Below are positions 38,928 through 51,431 of a DNA stretch of 64,000 nt, piece by piece. Below the pieces are notes generated by a model, which did not search any database, was not told the origin of the DNA, and was given only the letters and a program-made list of their open reading frames with translations. The position numbers and the translations under genes were made by a program. Every line of letters starts with the position of its first letter. Within the stretch, counting starts at the first letter, position 1. The DNA lies in assembly GCF_030848805.1 (NCBI RefSeq), contig NC_092367.1:310001-374000 (forward strand), given 5' to 3'. Source of the stretch: Temnothorax longispinosus. Lineage: Eukaryota; Arthropoda; Insecta; Hymenoptera; Formicidae.

Positions 38928-39698
38928 GGAGGTTCTACAGGTACTCTCTAGTCAGTTGAGAGATGAAGAGAAAATCTTCAAATTCATCGATTCTAAGTAT
39001 TCATAAAATATTTTCGTGAATTTTGATGACGTTAGAGCTTATATCATACCCATATTAGTCAAAGCGAGGAATAATTAAAAATATCTTGTAAGTGCTCCTT
39101 TGACTCTGGCGGCTTATAATGGAAGAAAATGTGGTAACGTCGCGAACTTGACAGTTCTGCTCATATGACCGTGGTTATTTCACAATTTCACATAATTCTA
39201 GAGCAAGTACTTCTCCGTAAGCGTTCGTAAACGTTAGGTGCTTAAGTTTGAGGTGCTGTCATACTGTGGTGCTGTACTGGCTGTACACTTTTCACGCGGG
39301 TGCAGTCGCTACGACATTGCCAAATCTCCCTTGTTATTCGAAGCACGCTACGTGAACTGTGATATGGCCTGTTTCAATAGCCAATATCACAAAATTTTAC
39401 GCGATAACCCTTGTTTTTCTCGATATTTCTGAAAAGCTTAGATTAAGATCTATAAGAGCTCCGTTTTTTGAATCTCTGGTAGGTCGCCTTTATATAATTA
39501 ATATCTCGTTTCCTGTCTCCAAGAGCCCCTCTGCCATATGTAGCTTATGTTAAAAACTGTGATTTCAAAATTCATTTTTGCAAATTTTTACACGGTAACC
39601 GATGCTAAAATTTTTCGAGCACTTTTCTCGCATCTCAATTTATACGTCCATAAAGTTTTTTCCAATTTTTAGATACATCCATTATCTATAGAACCTCC
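38928..39698. mobile_element. TTAA-target DNA transposon nested in element B
   Basis: A 771 bp insert bounded by 13 bp terminal inverted repeats, GGAGGTTCTACAG at 38,928-38,940 and CTATAGAACCTCC at 39,686-39,698 (one mismatch). It is flanked on both sides by TTAA (38,924-38,927 and 39,699-39,702). TTAA duplication is the hallmark of the piggyBac and Kolobok superfamilies. Removing the insert and one TTAA leaves a sequence that matches the opposite, uninterrupted arm of element B, so this is a clean insertion that came after element B. No protein of meaningful length is visible (the 64-residue frames at 39,238 and 39,359 match nothing I recognise), so it is a non-autonomous derivative. Which TTAA superfamily it belongs to cannot be settled from the short termini. 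Confidence 0.85.
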
Positions 39699-39702
39699 TT
39701 AA

Positions 39703-40070
39703 TTACAGTTTTGGCTAACAATCATCGGGAATGGACTACCAAACGTCAGTACGCGACCACCAAACGAATGCTTACAGGTAAAATGATGTACGCAGTCTGG
39801 AAAGCCGAGTTTTACAAGAGGGGGGGCTAACTTCACGCGCATATGTCTTTTTTTCGCATTATTAGTTACAGCTTTGACTACCAATCGTCGGGAATGGACT
39901 ACCAAACGTCAGCACGCGACCACCAAACGAATGCGTACAGGTAAAATGATGTACGCAGTCTGGAAAGCCGAGTTTTACAAGAGGGGGGGCTAACTTCACG
40001 CGCATATGTCTTTTTTTCGCATTATTAGTTACAGCTTTGACTACCAAACGTCGGGAATGGACTACCAAAC
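39703..40070. repeat. 163 bp tandem duplication in the right arm of element B
   Basis: The segment around 39,751-39,913 is repeated almost without change at 39,914-40,076. The period is 163 bp, measured at two separate landmarks (ACGCGACCACC at 39,751 and 39,914; CGCAGTC at 39,791 and 39,954). Each unit contains GACTACCAA motifs, a run of seven G and a T-run followed by CGCATTATTA. A more diverged unit lies at about 38,840-38,923, and units in opposite orientation make up the left arm (37,740-38,040). Arms of Foldback-type transposons commonly vary in the number of such units. Confidence 0.85.
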
Positions 40071-43000
40071 ACCACCAAACGACCACCAAACGAATGGTTA
40101 TAATTATTATTGAATTTTCAGTAGTGGGGGGGCCAACTTCACACAGCTCCTCGCTACTGTGATTTCGAGAAAATAAATGATCAAATTGAACGAGAGAGGT
40201 ATATCCTGGCACACACGCAGAGCACTCACGCGAAAGCACGAATGAGATTAAATCCGGAGTTGCGTGTTTCCTGTTACGTGTGTTGTCGAGCGTCGGTCGG
40301 GCCAAGAGGTCTCAACGGAATGATATTATTAGGGATGACCCAAATAGGTTTTTTCGAATACTCGCCGACGTAGAAATCTTCGGGACGCTATAACGGGTTT
40401 CAACTTATATGGAGCGGCGTGAGAGGGACATCCGCGAGCGTGAACGCATGTAGCATTTCGAAAGGAACGCTTAGGGCTTAGAGGCATGCCATTATTCCGC
40501 GTGATCTGGCGTATTGTCAGATCGGAGAGTAGAAGTGAGAAGAAGAAGAAGTACAGGAAGATAAAAATGCGATAGAAAGTGATGTAGCCTCGATGATCTC
40601 GAGCATCGTTTCTACCGCCGATTTCGTATCGCCCCTTTTGTCCTGGGACGGTCAATATTGTTCGAAGCGCGTAAAACTCTTTCGTAATGGACGAAACAAA
40701 AGGTTGCGGATATCATTGCGCTCAGCCGCAGGTATAATACGAAATGCTCACGGTGGGCACATCTCGGTTTCCCTCCCTGTAGTCCGATATCTCTCGTTCG
40801 CGACCACCAAACCATTACTACCATCTTCTTCTTCTCCTTCTTCTTCTTCTTCTCCATCCTTCTCCTCGCCTTTTTTTTCTTCTCGGAAGCGATCCCATGG
40901 CGGTAAGGTAATTGTAGTGATTATGCCCCGTTCTCTCGTTCCCTCTTGCTCGCGCTCTTTCTCCCACCTTTTCGCTTTTTCCTCATCTCTCACTCTGCGG
41001 AGCCATCGATGTTTGTGTCCTTCGCGAATCCCAAAAAATCATACCGCGCCCGTAAACCCGACGAATGATCCGGCGAATCATCCTTTTTCTTGCCTTCCGT
41101 CATTTCCAGCGGTAATCGCTCGCTCTCTTTGGTTTTCATCGTCATTGTTTCTCGGCAACAACTCTGCCCCCTTCTTCGCCTATGTTTCGCTACTCTGATT
41201 CGTTCGTGTTTCTTGCTCGCCATCGACGAGCTCGCGATGGTGATCGATGTTTTGTTCAGATGCACTGGCAACAGCTGCTAGTTCGTCCTTTTCGTTGTCG
41301 TCGTTGTGCCGGCGAAGGTTCACCTGTTTCTACGAAGCAGATTAGGTAGTACGAACGGGTCCGTATTTTGCAACCTGCGTCCGTCCACCTTGTCGCATAA
41401 CGTATCGTTGTGTAACATGCCGTAAATAGTATCCTATCTATTCGAGGCTAGTTTTATGGCCACCAGCCATCGGTTGCGCGAAGAATCCTATGAAACGCAC
41501 CTGGCAAATCCCGGTACTCGATGAAATGATATATCATTACATTTTTGAATTCATGAAAAAAAAACAATGGAAGTTACACTTTAGCACAAAAATTTTATAC
41601 AGATTTTAAGATTTTAAATATTTGAAGAATTATTAATGTATGATCTTGCAGAATTGTCCAATTTTCTAATTGAAATCGCTTGAAGAGATATTTTTGGAGT
41701 TACATATATTAGATTTTTCTTAGACCATTCTTCGTAACATTTTCACATTTTGTGTTACAACGCAAAACACTGACGGGATCGCATTTCGATATACATCGCG
41801 AAATCACGTCGTATCGGGGACAGAAGCTCCGACTGCCGTGCATGCCGTCGTGATTTCGGTAGGGTGCTGCCACAGTGAAAGCCCGGAGTTTTCGGAAGGA
41901 GGCGAGGGCACGAGAGAGGAGAATGCGGAGAGGACGAAGGAGGTTCAGGATGTCCGCGAAAGAGACGGCGGTCAGCCCCTCGCGGTGTGTCCGTCAGCCC
42001 GGCTATATATCACGTGTAAACGACTCGGGTATTAGCATATCTGTATCTGTCCAGTGGTTGTCCCTGCCAACTCTACCGGGATGAACGTCTCCTCCGTACT
42101 CGCCTCCACCGTCCCCACGGGCCCCCTACCTACCTACCCGGGATTCTCCCTGGTTCCTGTGTGCGCGGCCGAGATGGACCGGGCAGATTCGGCGAGCGGA
42201 CCGGCGAAGTCGGTTCGGGGAGACGCGATGACGAAGACACGCGAAAACGCATGGCTCGTACGAAGTAAGACGAAGAGAGATAGGGGGCGAGCGGACAGAT
42301 AGCGAGTGCGCGGCGCAGGAGCAGAAAGAACACGGACCCGCTTGCCGAAACTTTAATTGGGAGCTTACACGACGTTACAGTAACGTATTTACGTGAGGGG
42401 AGGTCACCCTTCCTCTCTCCCTCACCTGTCGTTCGTTACATCGCGGAGACAAAGGTACCCGGTGTGCTCATTACGATCGTTAGGCATCGGCTGCGCCGAC
42501 CGGAACGCCGAGAGATGGAGATGCTCGGCGGCGATGTTACTCCAATAGTAGTTGCTTTCTGAAGAAGATGAATACGTGTACCGCACGTCGTATTGCTTCG
42601 TACAAAGTATAATGCCGCGAGGCTCTGCGCGGAAATCGAAATTTATAAATATAGCTATGGATACTTTTCTGACGCTAATTGAAAAGTCGTTATGAACAAC
42701 ACGGAATTATATTACTTACTACTTTGGTAATCGCAGTGAAAATTTCAAGTAGACTTTTTGTAAAAATAAGTATGTTTTTTTGTGGTGGGTTTGATAAGTA
42801 TTTTTTTCAGCGAATAAAATGATAATTGACGCGCGGATTGATGCTCGGTTCCGACGAAGTTTACGGTTGTTTTGACGCCTCCGAATTCTCCGAACATGGA
42901 CATCGATGCGAAGGCATCGATTAACGAAGGAAGGTAGCCGAGCGCATGTAACTTGCGCGTAATTCGGCGTAAGAGTCAAAGAGCTACCGATAGTATCGAG

Positions 43001-43284
43001 GAATTTTGGAAGCGAGACTACGCTACTTAAGTTAATCACAAGCTACGTGCCTAACTCGGCCGTAACGTTTTGCGGGGATCGTCGCGGCGAGTTTTCCTCG
43101 GCTCGAAACGGCATGGAGGCACGATAAAACGATTACGTTCGGCGCGCATCGCGTTTCGGGGAAGGAAAAAGGATCTCCACGACGTGCCACGGCGCGGCGA
43201 TGCGTTGATGCACCGAGCGAGGGGAGGAGAAGACCGCGCGGCGGTGATGGGGACAGGAATTGGGGACGATGAACAGTCGGCTCC

Positions 43285-43840
43285 CGTGAAAGAGAGACGA
43301 GGAAGTAGAGGGAGACCAAGGAGGGGCAAATCGGGAGGGCGAGACGGAGAGAGAAAGAGGGAGAGAGAGAAAGAGAGAGACCGGGTCGTAATAACGGCCG
43401 AATCATTTTGCCGGGGTATTTTTCAAAATGACTGGGCACTGTAGGAACGGCGGTATGCCGTGTTCCCTCGCGATCCGTCGGGGGCTCCGCCGCGCCGAAT
43501 TGCTCGCAGATGCGAGGGAACGAGGAGGAAGGACCCCGAAGAAGGGAGAGGGCGAAGGTGGCCATGGAGAGGAAGAGCGTCCTGTGTATCCAAAAGGTAC
43601 AGAAGGGTGGAGGTGGGGAGCAGAGAAAGAGAGAGAGGGAGAGAGAGGGGGGATAAAAAGAGATGGGGGATTTATGCGCCTCATATGAGGGATGCGGAAT
43701 GGGGAGGCATATGTATCGCGGCCAAGCCAATGGGAGAAAAAGAAAATGGAAGGATGGACGATAAAGGGCGGGGAGGCAATGGGCAGAGGGGGAGAGGAGA
43801 TGGAATGAGATCGAGGGATAGAAAGGGAGGAGGATAGCCT
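43285..43840. repeat. Long purine-rich tract
   Basis: Most of 43,285-43,385 and 43,500-43,840 is A/G on the plus strand, with many GGAGAG and GAGAGA stretches. Because the complementary strand has few A or G, stop codons cannot form there. This explains the 333-codon frame on the minus strand at 43,032-44,033, whose product is rich in Ser, Pro, Leu and Phe and matches nothing known to me. Such mirror-like purine tracts can form triplex DNA. Confidence 0.75.
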
Positions 43841-45101
43841 CTGCTACCGCATGGGCCACCGGTAAAAAGAGCGCGCTGACCGAGTAATTGCGCCGATCGC
43901 CGATCGGTTCTCTACCGTGAGGATGAATATTTCGATCTCTCGACCGGTTTCCGGGAATTGCCGAGAGCGTGACTTCTTCGGACGCAGAAACGCTTGGGCA
44001 TTGGGGATCGAACATTGACGAAATTTGTGCCACTGAAGAAATGCTGAGTTCGCTGGTTCTCGTTGCTCATTCCTTTCCGTGGCTCCTTCTCGTGGCCCTT
44101 TCTTCGCCGATCGCGAATCCACCCTCGGGCCTATCGATTTCGACGAGCCGCGAATCACGAATCTATATCAAGTGTGCAGGTGAAATAGGGACCCGCGGGG
44201 TCTGTGACGAATGGGCGCGAGGAGTCGAGGGGTTGCAGCACGGATCGAATAAAATGACGATCGTCGAAATGATTCGGACTGAGAGAAAGAGAGAGAGAAA
44301 GAAAGAGAAAGACTCCCTTTGTCTCTGAGCGGCGCGGCGGCCGATTCGTATTCGAGGCATATCCTTCGTTTAAGGTAGACAGACGGTATAATTTCGTCGG
44401 GTCTGTGTCATTTCGAGAACCTTTGCGGCGCAACTCCTCCTTTCCGAGGCGGGCTCGCTATCCCTTTACCTGGAGGATTCGCTCTGTCTCTCTCTTTCAC
44501 CCGTCTCGATCCTCCCCGCTCTACTGACTATCCCTCCCCTGTCTTAACTATCCGCCGTCTCATTATAGGCGGACGTCTAATATCGCGTGTGTCTCTACCG
44601 TTCTAAGACCGGGCAGTTATTTGCGAAATATTCGGAGCATTGCCTAACGTCCAGAGACGCGCCGTGCGATTGAGGCCCTCGGGGCCTTGCGTCGGGCCCC
44701 GACGTTAAGGTACGTCCCAAATTCGTGAATTCTGGACGATCCGGAGATAAACGAGCGTCTCTCCATACAAACGGCCGGTCACGAAAAGGCCGGTTATCTA
44801 GCGAAGGTTGTATAGTTAAAAGTAGAACTGGAAAGTGGGTAGGGCGGGTCTGTACACGCGTCTCGATATAAGCTAGGATGCGAGGTGTGTGCGTGCATAC
44901 GTATGTTTGTGCATGTGCTGATAGGAACGTGGGCGGCGCGTATCCGCCGTCATCGCCACTGTTCGTTAATTGCCAACGATTCGCTAAACATGCAACGACA
45001 TTTCCGAACACGCGATGCATTTCGGAGCACTTTTCTTGGCATATCGGTGAAATACTCCGATTCGACATGTAAGGACGCGGAAGGAGAAGGAGGGAAAGAG
45101 G

Positions 45102-45102
<1 letters not shown>

Positions 45103-45153
<51 letters not shown>
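45103..45153. repeat. (GA)n microsatellite
   Basis: About 25 GA units. It follows a purine-rich lead-in from 45,075. Confidence 0.95.
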
Positions 45154-45159
<6 letters not shown>

Positions 45160-46386
45160 TAAAGAATATCGCGAATTCGTCCCACAAGCGTTTGCACGCA
45201 TACACGTGCGTGTCAGGTCTCCGCGAGAGAAGTGTCTGGTCTTCTATACGCCGATGTCCGTTCTCACCTCGCTCAAAGAACGGTACAGAAATAACAAATA
45301 CACGGCACCGAGATCAAAATCAGGGATATTCCTTTCGATGCATTGCCAGCCGATGAGCTACTCAAACACCATTGGTACATGTGGAAGAGCCTGATTTGTC
45401 GGTTGAGGAGACCGACAGATCTCCTGTCGAAGAAAAATAATAATCTGCCAGGAGAATGTCTTATTTGCGTTGCTGCATCCATAATTCTGTTCACAAGTTC
45501 ATCCCTATTGCGAGATTGTTCTGTATAAACTACTGACTTCATATGCCCCCAAAGAAAGTAATCTAAGGATTTGAAAATGTTTCAAATATTCATATTAACT
45601 TTCAATAGTTGTGGTTCTGTTAGGAACATTTACGGAGATATGTTTAATGTTTATTAAACAATTTCAACTCTAAATGACTTCAATAACACACCCGGATTTA
45701 TCGATACGACGTTTGAATTGCTCCACGATAGCGCTCACCGTTTTTCTCACTTTCGCTTCGAACGACACCGGGGGAATCGTTATCTGTCGCCAGCCATGAA
45801 ACGTCGACAGGTCGGAATGATCGATACTTAACGGGTAACAATTAATATGCGAACACACGCGCGATTAGGCGGTGTTACGCGTATCAGTTAATCACGACGG
45901 AGAGGATTAACTCCTCGTACCACTCCGACATTCGTATATTTGCCGAGTGCGTGGTCGACCAGTCGTGTATATTTTAAATGAATGTCTATGACAAGCCGAA
46001 TGTCAGATTGTTGTTGGCGCGTCTCGACACTGTCATTGATAGAGAGGAGTGGTTTACAACGAAACGCGACACGCGAACCAATCCCCGGATGAAGAGGCAA
46101 TAACATTTTACATAACGAGCCTAAAACTCCGCCCAAAATGAACCAACGTGGCCAAGATCCTCTTGCCGAAAGCGTTCTAACGCCTTCCTCGTGTTCTCGT
46201 GAACTCGTGCGATTTTCGATATTCCGGAGGGAGGGTTACGTCACTATTCGACCTTTACGCAACGCGCGTTCGGCGTTTGAGCGTAGATTTCCTTCACGGC
46301 TCGTTCGGCCCGACCGTTTGCAAGGCGAACGAAATATCAATTCGTCTCGGATCTATTTCGTGAGAGACCGCGAGCATATATTACCG

Positions 46387-46392
46387 CGAGAG

Positions 46393-46487
<95 letters not shown>
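46387..46487. repeat. Long (GA)n microsatellite
   Basis: About 100 bp, nearly pure GA after 46,401. One of the two longest arrays in the window. Confidence 0.95.
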
Positions 46488-46489
<2 letters not shown>

Positions 46490-49400
46490 ACTTGAATTTG
46501 ATTTATGCCACGTTGAGTCACGGTGTAAAGTCACGTTAGTTACCACAAAGACTATCATATATCACTGCCCGATCGCGCGAGGGAAGTGCAAGGGCGGCTC
46601 GAACGCTCGTCTGAGCGCTCGTGCGCGCGCCGCGTTTAGCGGCTAATTTTATATCGTATCGGATCGTGCTGTAAAATTCTGCCACCTACGTGCAGTCTCC
46701 GAATCGTCTCTCTGAACTGATTCCAAAAACAAAAAAAAATTCGGACGAATAATCTCGATTGCTGGCATGGCCAAGTCCGCTCATCGTCTTTTAAAGGCCT
46801 GATTTCGAAAACTTCTTGCAAGTTCCGACGAGACAGAGCAGGATCATTCGCTAAATTTTCGAAGAAAGGTGTCACGCGACGTATCGTCGTGTCGAGAAAC
46901 GAGTAGTTCTGCCGCAACGGGGGGAGGGAGGAAGAAGGGGTGTTGATTCTTATTACGGCACGGTCGTTCGCCGTCCAATTAGAGCCGTCTAATTGGATCT
47001 TCTCGTGGAGTCGCGGCGATGACGGAAGTGTCGATAAGACCGGGTACAGGCCGTCACAGTGAAACCACCGGACGAACGAACGAGGCCCCGAGAAGAAGGC
47101 TGTGGCTGGGGGGGGGGGAGAAGAAGGGGGACAGAGAGAGAGAGATAGAAAGAGAGAAAATCAGAGGAAGGCGCACGGTCGAATCCGTGCGTACACACGA
47201 GTGACGTATCCGAACGTATGCGGCCCTCACAGAGCGATGTGAGGCGCGAATATAAATCACGGCGTGTTATACACCCAAGCGTGTGCTGGCTGCAGCAGTG
47301 CCTTTGCACGTATGCACACGCGAGGAGAGACCGTGGCCGGGCGCAACCGACGCACAGTGCGGGCGCACACGAGGGCCTCTCCGTAGATCGAAGCGATCTT
47401 CCTCATGTTCTTGTTTCTCGTCTTCCCGTACCGGCCGTTCGTTCCTCCGCGTTCCGCTCCCCTTCTTCTTTCTGTTCACCGGCCACGTTCATCATCATCA
47501 CTACCGAGAACACAAGCGTCATCCTCACCCCCCCGATTCGTAAGAAGGGAATCGTGCAAAGAGCAGCGGTATCGTGGCTGTATTTCGCGCCCCACTATTC
47601 GTGAATTGCTTGCGTTGGACTCTCTTCCCTCTTTTACGATCTACTCCTTCGCGAAGAGTTAAGTCTGGAATGATTATGCATCGTCTTTGAGAACATTAAC
47701 GCAGATCGATTAGAGGATGGTTATTCTTGGTGCTGCACTGGCTTTCGCTCATAATCGGCATTTCGCGACAGTCTGAACCACGCGTTGAAGTCACCCGCGG
47801 ACAGCGCGATTCTTCGTTCACCGATGCACACATCTACGCATGCCTGTATGCACGGTGCACCTTCCGCAGGCGGGACACGCTTCAATGCGAATACGATCGA
47901 TACCGCGTCGATCATGTGCGCGACGATAACGCGACGACAATAATGCAGCCATAATCGAGCACTCGCCGTCGGCGAATAGGCGGACGCCCAAGCATCTCGC
48001 TCATTAATTATGACAATGCGGTGGATCGCGCCCGCATCGTTCGTCACTCCAGGCCTCTATCGCGCCGTTGATAATTGCAATCAAGCTCGGCGTTTTCCTC
48101 CCGGAGGAGGCATCCCGCCTGCGTGGCTTCGCGGCGGGAATGTGAGAAAAAATCGGTCGGCGCTTCGAGTTGCTCGCGGAGAAGCTCATTGCGCGATCGG
48201 GTGATATATGGCGCGCGGGAGCGTAGGTAGGCATCCGTCCGTCCATTCGTCCATCTAGTCTATCGCGGCTTTACCTACGCGCGTCCACCTCTGCCCGGCG
48301 TTGCACGGCGGCCTGAAATCCTCGTCGATCGAGCACCTGTCCGCGCGGATAGTCCTACAACCCCGGCAATAAAAGAGAGCATGAGCGAGCCGCGCCGAGT
48401 CGCACGGCCTCGCACATTGTTGCCGCAACGATCTCTTTGGCTCCCCTCTTCCGCTTCCTGCATTCCAAACGATTTTGTCGACGGACGAGGCCTTTCTTGA
48501 TCTCATTGAGCACTAACGAATCGATTGTTGAAATTTATAGTAATAATTATCTATTTACTATTAACGTCCTTTCTTATCTCTTCTTAATAATTTTTTCTTC
48601 TTTGACCGCGAGATATATTAATCATGCAAATTGCGATTCTACAGAGTTTTAAATTTTAATTGTAGATTTTGTCTAATAATTTTACCTAAGATATATAATA
48701 ACGTTACCTAAGGTAGTAACGTTTTGAAAGACCGCGTTATAATTTAACGATTTACTTTCCTTGCTTGGCCTTTGATTTATGTAATGTCGATTTGTACGTT
48801 GCTAGTATTAGTTTTGAAGCTTGTTCATTAGCGATTGCGTATTGATCGATCGTGATCACGTTTTCGCAAAGATTTAATACCTTCAGAAAAATTTGTTTAG
48901 TCACACATACGTGTTCCAGTTTTCCTTTCTCTTTTCTCGAATGTCTCGCTGGTGATACGTGCACGGGTCGTAAGTCAACATATCGAAACAATAAATGCGG
49001 CAAGATATACACGTGTTGCTCCATTCCCTTTCGCTGTTTCGTCTTTGTCTCTCCTCGGCCGTGCTTGTCGGCGATGTTGACGTTTTAGAAAGCGACTCCA
49101 CGTCGTCCCGCTGCTTTTCCACTGCAGCGAGCGCTAATGAAAAATAGCAGGTGGAGGTGAACGCGGGATGACAGAGAGAGGCAAGAAGGAACAGCGCGAG
49201 ACGAGAGTGAAGGAGCGGACTCCTATAGTTATCTGCATTCCGGTTTACCGAGAACCTATGCACTTGAGATGCATAACTCTCCTCTGCATGTGGCGTTCGC
49301 TGAAGCGAGAAAGAAAGAGAGAGAAAGGGAGGAGAGGTATAGGAGTTTGAATAATTTCGCAACGTTTCTAGGTACATATATCTTGATACTTACGCGCGAA

Positions 49401-50959
49401 ACGTGAAACAAATTCGAAATATGCAAATGAACCGCGTCCCGTACGTCGAATTATAAATTAAATTTATCAGGTTATGTTTATGTGTTGTGTGTTAAACTTG
49501 GACAGAAAAAATATTTTCCGAAGAGATGGTATTTCAGAATATAATTATTTCGAAGAGAAAGACGAAGAGAATTTATCCTAATTTGTGAAATTTGCCGAGA
49601 TGAGTTTTATACCTACATTTCAAATTAATCTAAAAAGAACTGATATCTATCTATCTCTTTCTCCGAGAATTGATCTGATTTTGATCGCGAACTCTTCTGG
49701 AATCCGTCGGCGAAAACGTAGTTTTGTCAAGAACGGCGTACTTATATACGACTACCTTGCGTATCACCTCCGGTCTCTACTACGGCGATTTCATAGTCCG
49801 ATACTAGCGTACTTCACCGCGGTATCCTAGGATGCGATCCTATCGGTAATTGCGGCCGACCATCTCGCGAGTTTAAACAGTCCTCGTGACTCACTCATAA
49901 CGCGATATCCCGCAATTTCTATTATTATCCAACATATTTTACTACACCCTCGGTATGTGTATCAATGCCTAAAAACAGTGTAATTATATGTAATACATCA
50001 CGTAAGCGATGCACCGACCGCGAGTTAAACTCACGATATACGTCAGTCAGATGCACCTTAAAGAACTCCCGCGTTCTATGGTTACTCGGCTTAACAAATG
50101 TGAAATATTTGCGAAGCAGGTGCCGATATTTCCAACATTATTCTCGAATGTTTCATTTTTTACATACTTCTCTTCGTATATATTATATAGAATCTTATAT
50201 AATTTGGAAATAACCGAGATTGATAAAAATATCAATGATTTATTTAAGTTTTGTGAGGACGAAGTTATTTTAAACGTTTTAGTCTCTTCTTGTTGAATTC
50301 CGCGCTGCTGCTCAGGCATTTTCAATTCGTGTTGCGTGCCGTTCCTTTTCACCTGCATCGTCTGGAATCATCTTACTCCGGGAAAAGGAAGCGAAGCTCA
50401 CCGCTGCGTCGTGATTTCTGGGACGATACACTCGGCCGCTTGTCGTCGTGGGACGAGACGAACCGTGCAGCGCGACGCGATTCTATCGGTAATTGCAACC
50501 GGCGAGCGAAGCGGCGCCGCGATCAGAAGACGATGCGACTCGACCGTCGCTACTCGTCACAAGACAAAATCTATGATGAAAAGTCGTTGAAAAAGAAATA
50601 ATATTTTTGATGGATTAAGACGCAACAAAAAGGAACGAGAGTAAAATCAGCACATGTATTATGAAATGTTTTAAATTGCGTAATCATGCGCCAAATAAAA
50701 GGAGCTTGCGCGGAGCTCGACGGAGTGCAGGAGTGACGAAAGTAAGTCCTAACTGAGGGACAGGACGGGAGGGATATAACGCGGGAGTTAGCGAAGCGGA
50801 TCGCGAGACGCGCCGTAATGTAATGGTCGCAGGTGCAGTTCGACATGGTACGCTCTGATGCAATTAGTAAGGGGCTGTATCTATCCTATCTGGGCACGAG
50901 TGCCAACAGCTCGTGCGTTACGCTGCGAGCGCGTCGCGAGAGAGTAAGAGAGAGGGAGG

Positions 50960-51071
<112 letters not shown>

Positions 51072-51431
51072 AAGAGTGTGTGGAGGTGGAATGGCTAGGG
51101 AACGTGTGCCGTTTATTTATGCGTGCCAACGAAGCGTGTCTGTCATGTAGGTTGGTAGATGAGAGCGACAAAGGCGAGAGATCGAGAGATCTCTCGGCGA
51201 GCTGCCTCCTCGACGCCGACGCGCGATGCCAATTGCAGTTGCAGTTGCAATCGTACACGCGTAGCACATGTAGCCCAGTAAAATGACAAAATTTGGAGGA
51301 AATAATACTGACTGGGCTGAAACTTTGTAAACAGGCTTGTTTTAGGGTACTATTTAACATATTAAAAGTCCCCATGTGTAGACGCTACGTTGCGGGCAGG
51401 GGAGGGTCCAAAAGGTCCAAAAAATTAGTTT

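Larger units (their letters stand above)
37692..40148. mobile_element. Foldback element B (Mutator-like, non-autonomous)
   Basis: Both ends carry the same inverted terminus, AGCTGTGTGAAGTTGG at the left and its complement at the right. The element is flanked by a perfect 9 bp direct repeat, CCTCGCTAC, at 37,683-37,691 and 40,149-40,157. Nine-base duplications are typical of Mutator-like (MULE) and Foldback transposons. The left arm runs to about 38,040. The right arm starts near 38,810, is interrupted by a TTAA element, and resumes at 39,703. The arms contain repeated GTTTGGTGGTC / GTTTGGTAGTC motifs and runs of 6-7 G or C. The right arm holds a nearly perfect 163 bp tandem duplication. No transposase is seen, so the element would need proteins from elsewhere. 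Open frames at 37,622-37,978, 39,699-39,905 and 39,862-40,305 translate the repeat units and are not genes. The boundaries are well supported; the superfamily call rests on the 9 bp duplication and the architecture. Confidence 0.88.

Noticed and set aside
9549..40076. Regularly spaced repeats as a CRISPR array
   Set aside because: The units are 121-163 bp with no short repeat/unique spacer pattern, arranged as inverted arms, in animal DNA.
37622..40305. Three related open frames (37,622-37,978; 39,699-39,905; 39,862-40,305) as a conserved gene family
   Set aside because: Their similarity comes from the inverted and tandem repeat units of foldback element B, read from opposite ends.
43032..44033. 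333-codon open frame on the minus strand as a gene
   Set aside because: It lies opposite a purine-rich tract where stops cannot arise; its composition is Ser/Pro/Leu/Phe-rich with no domain.
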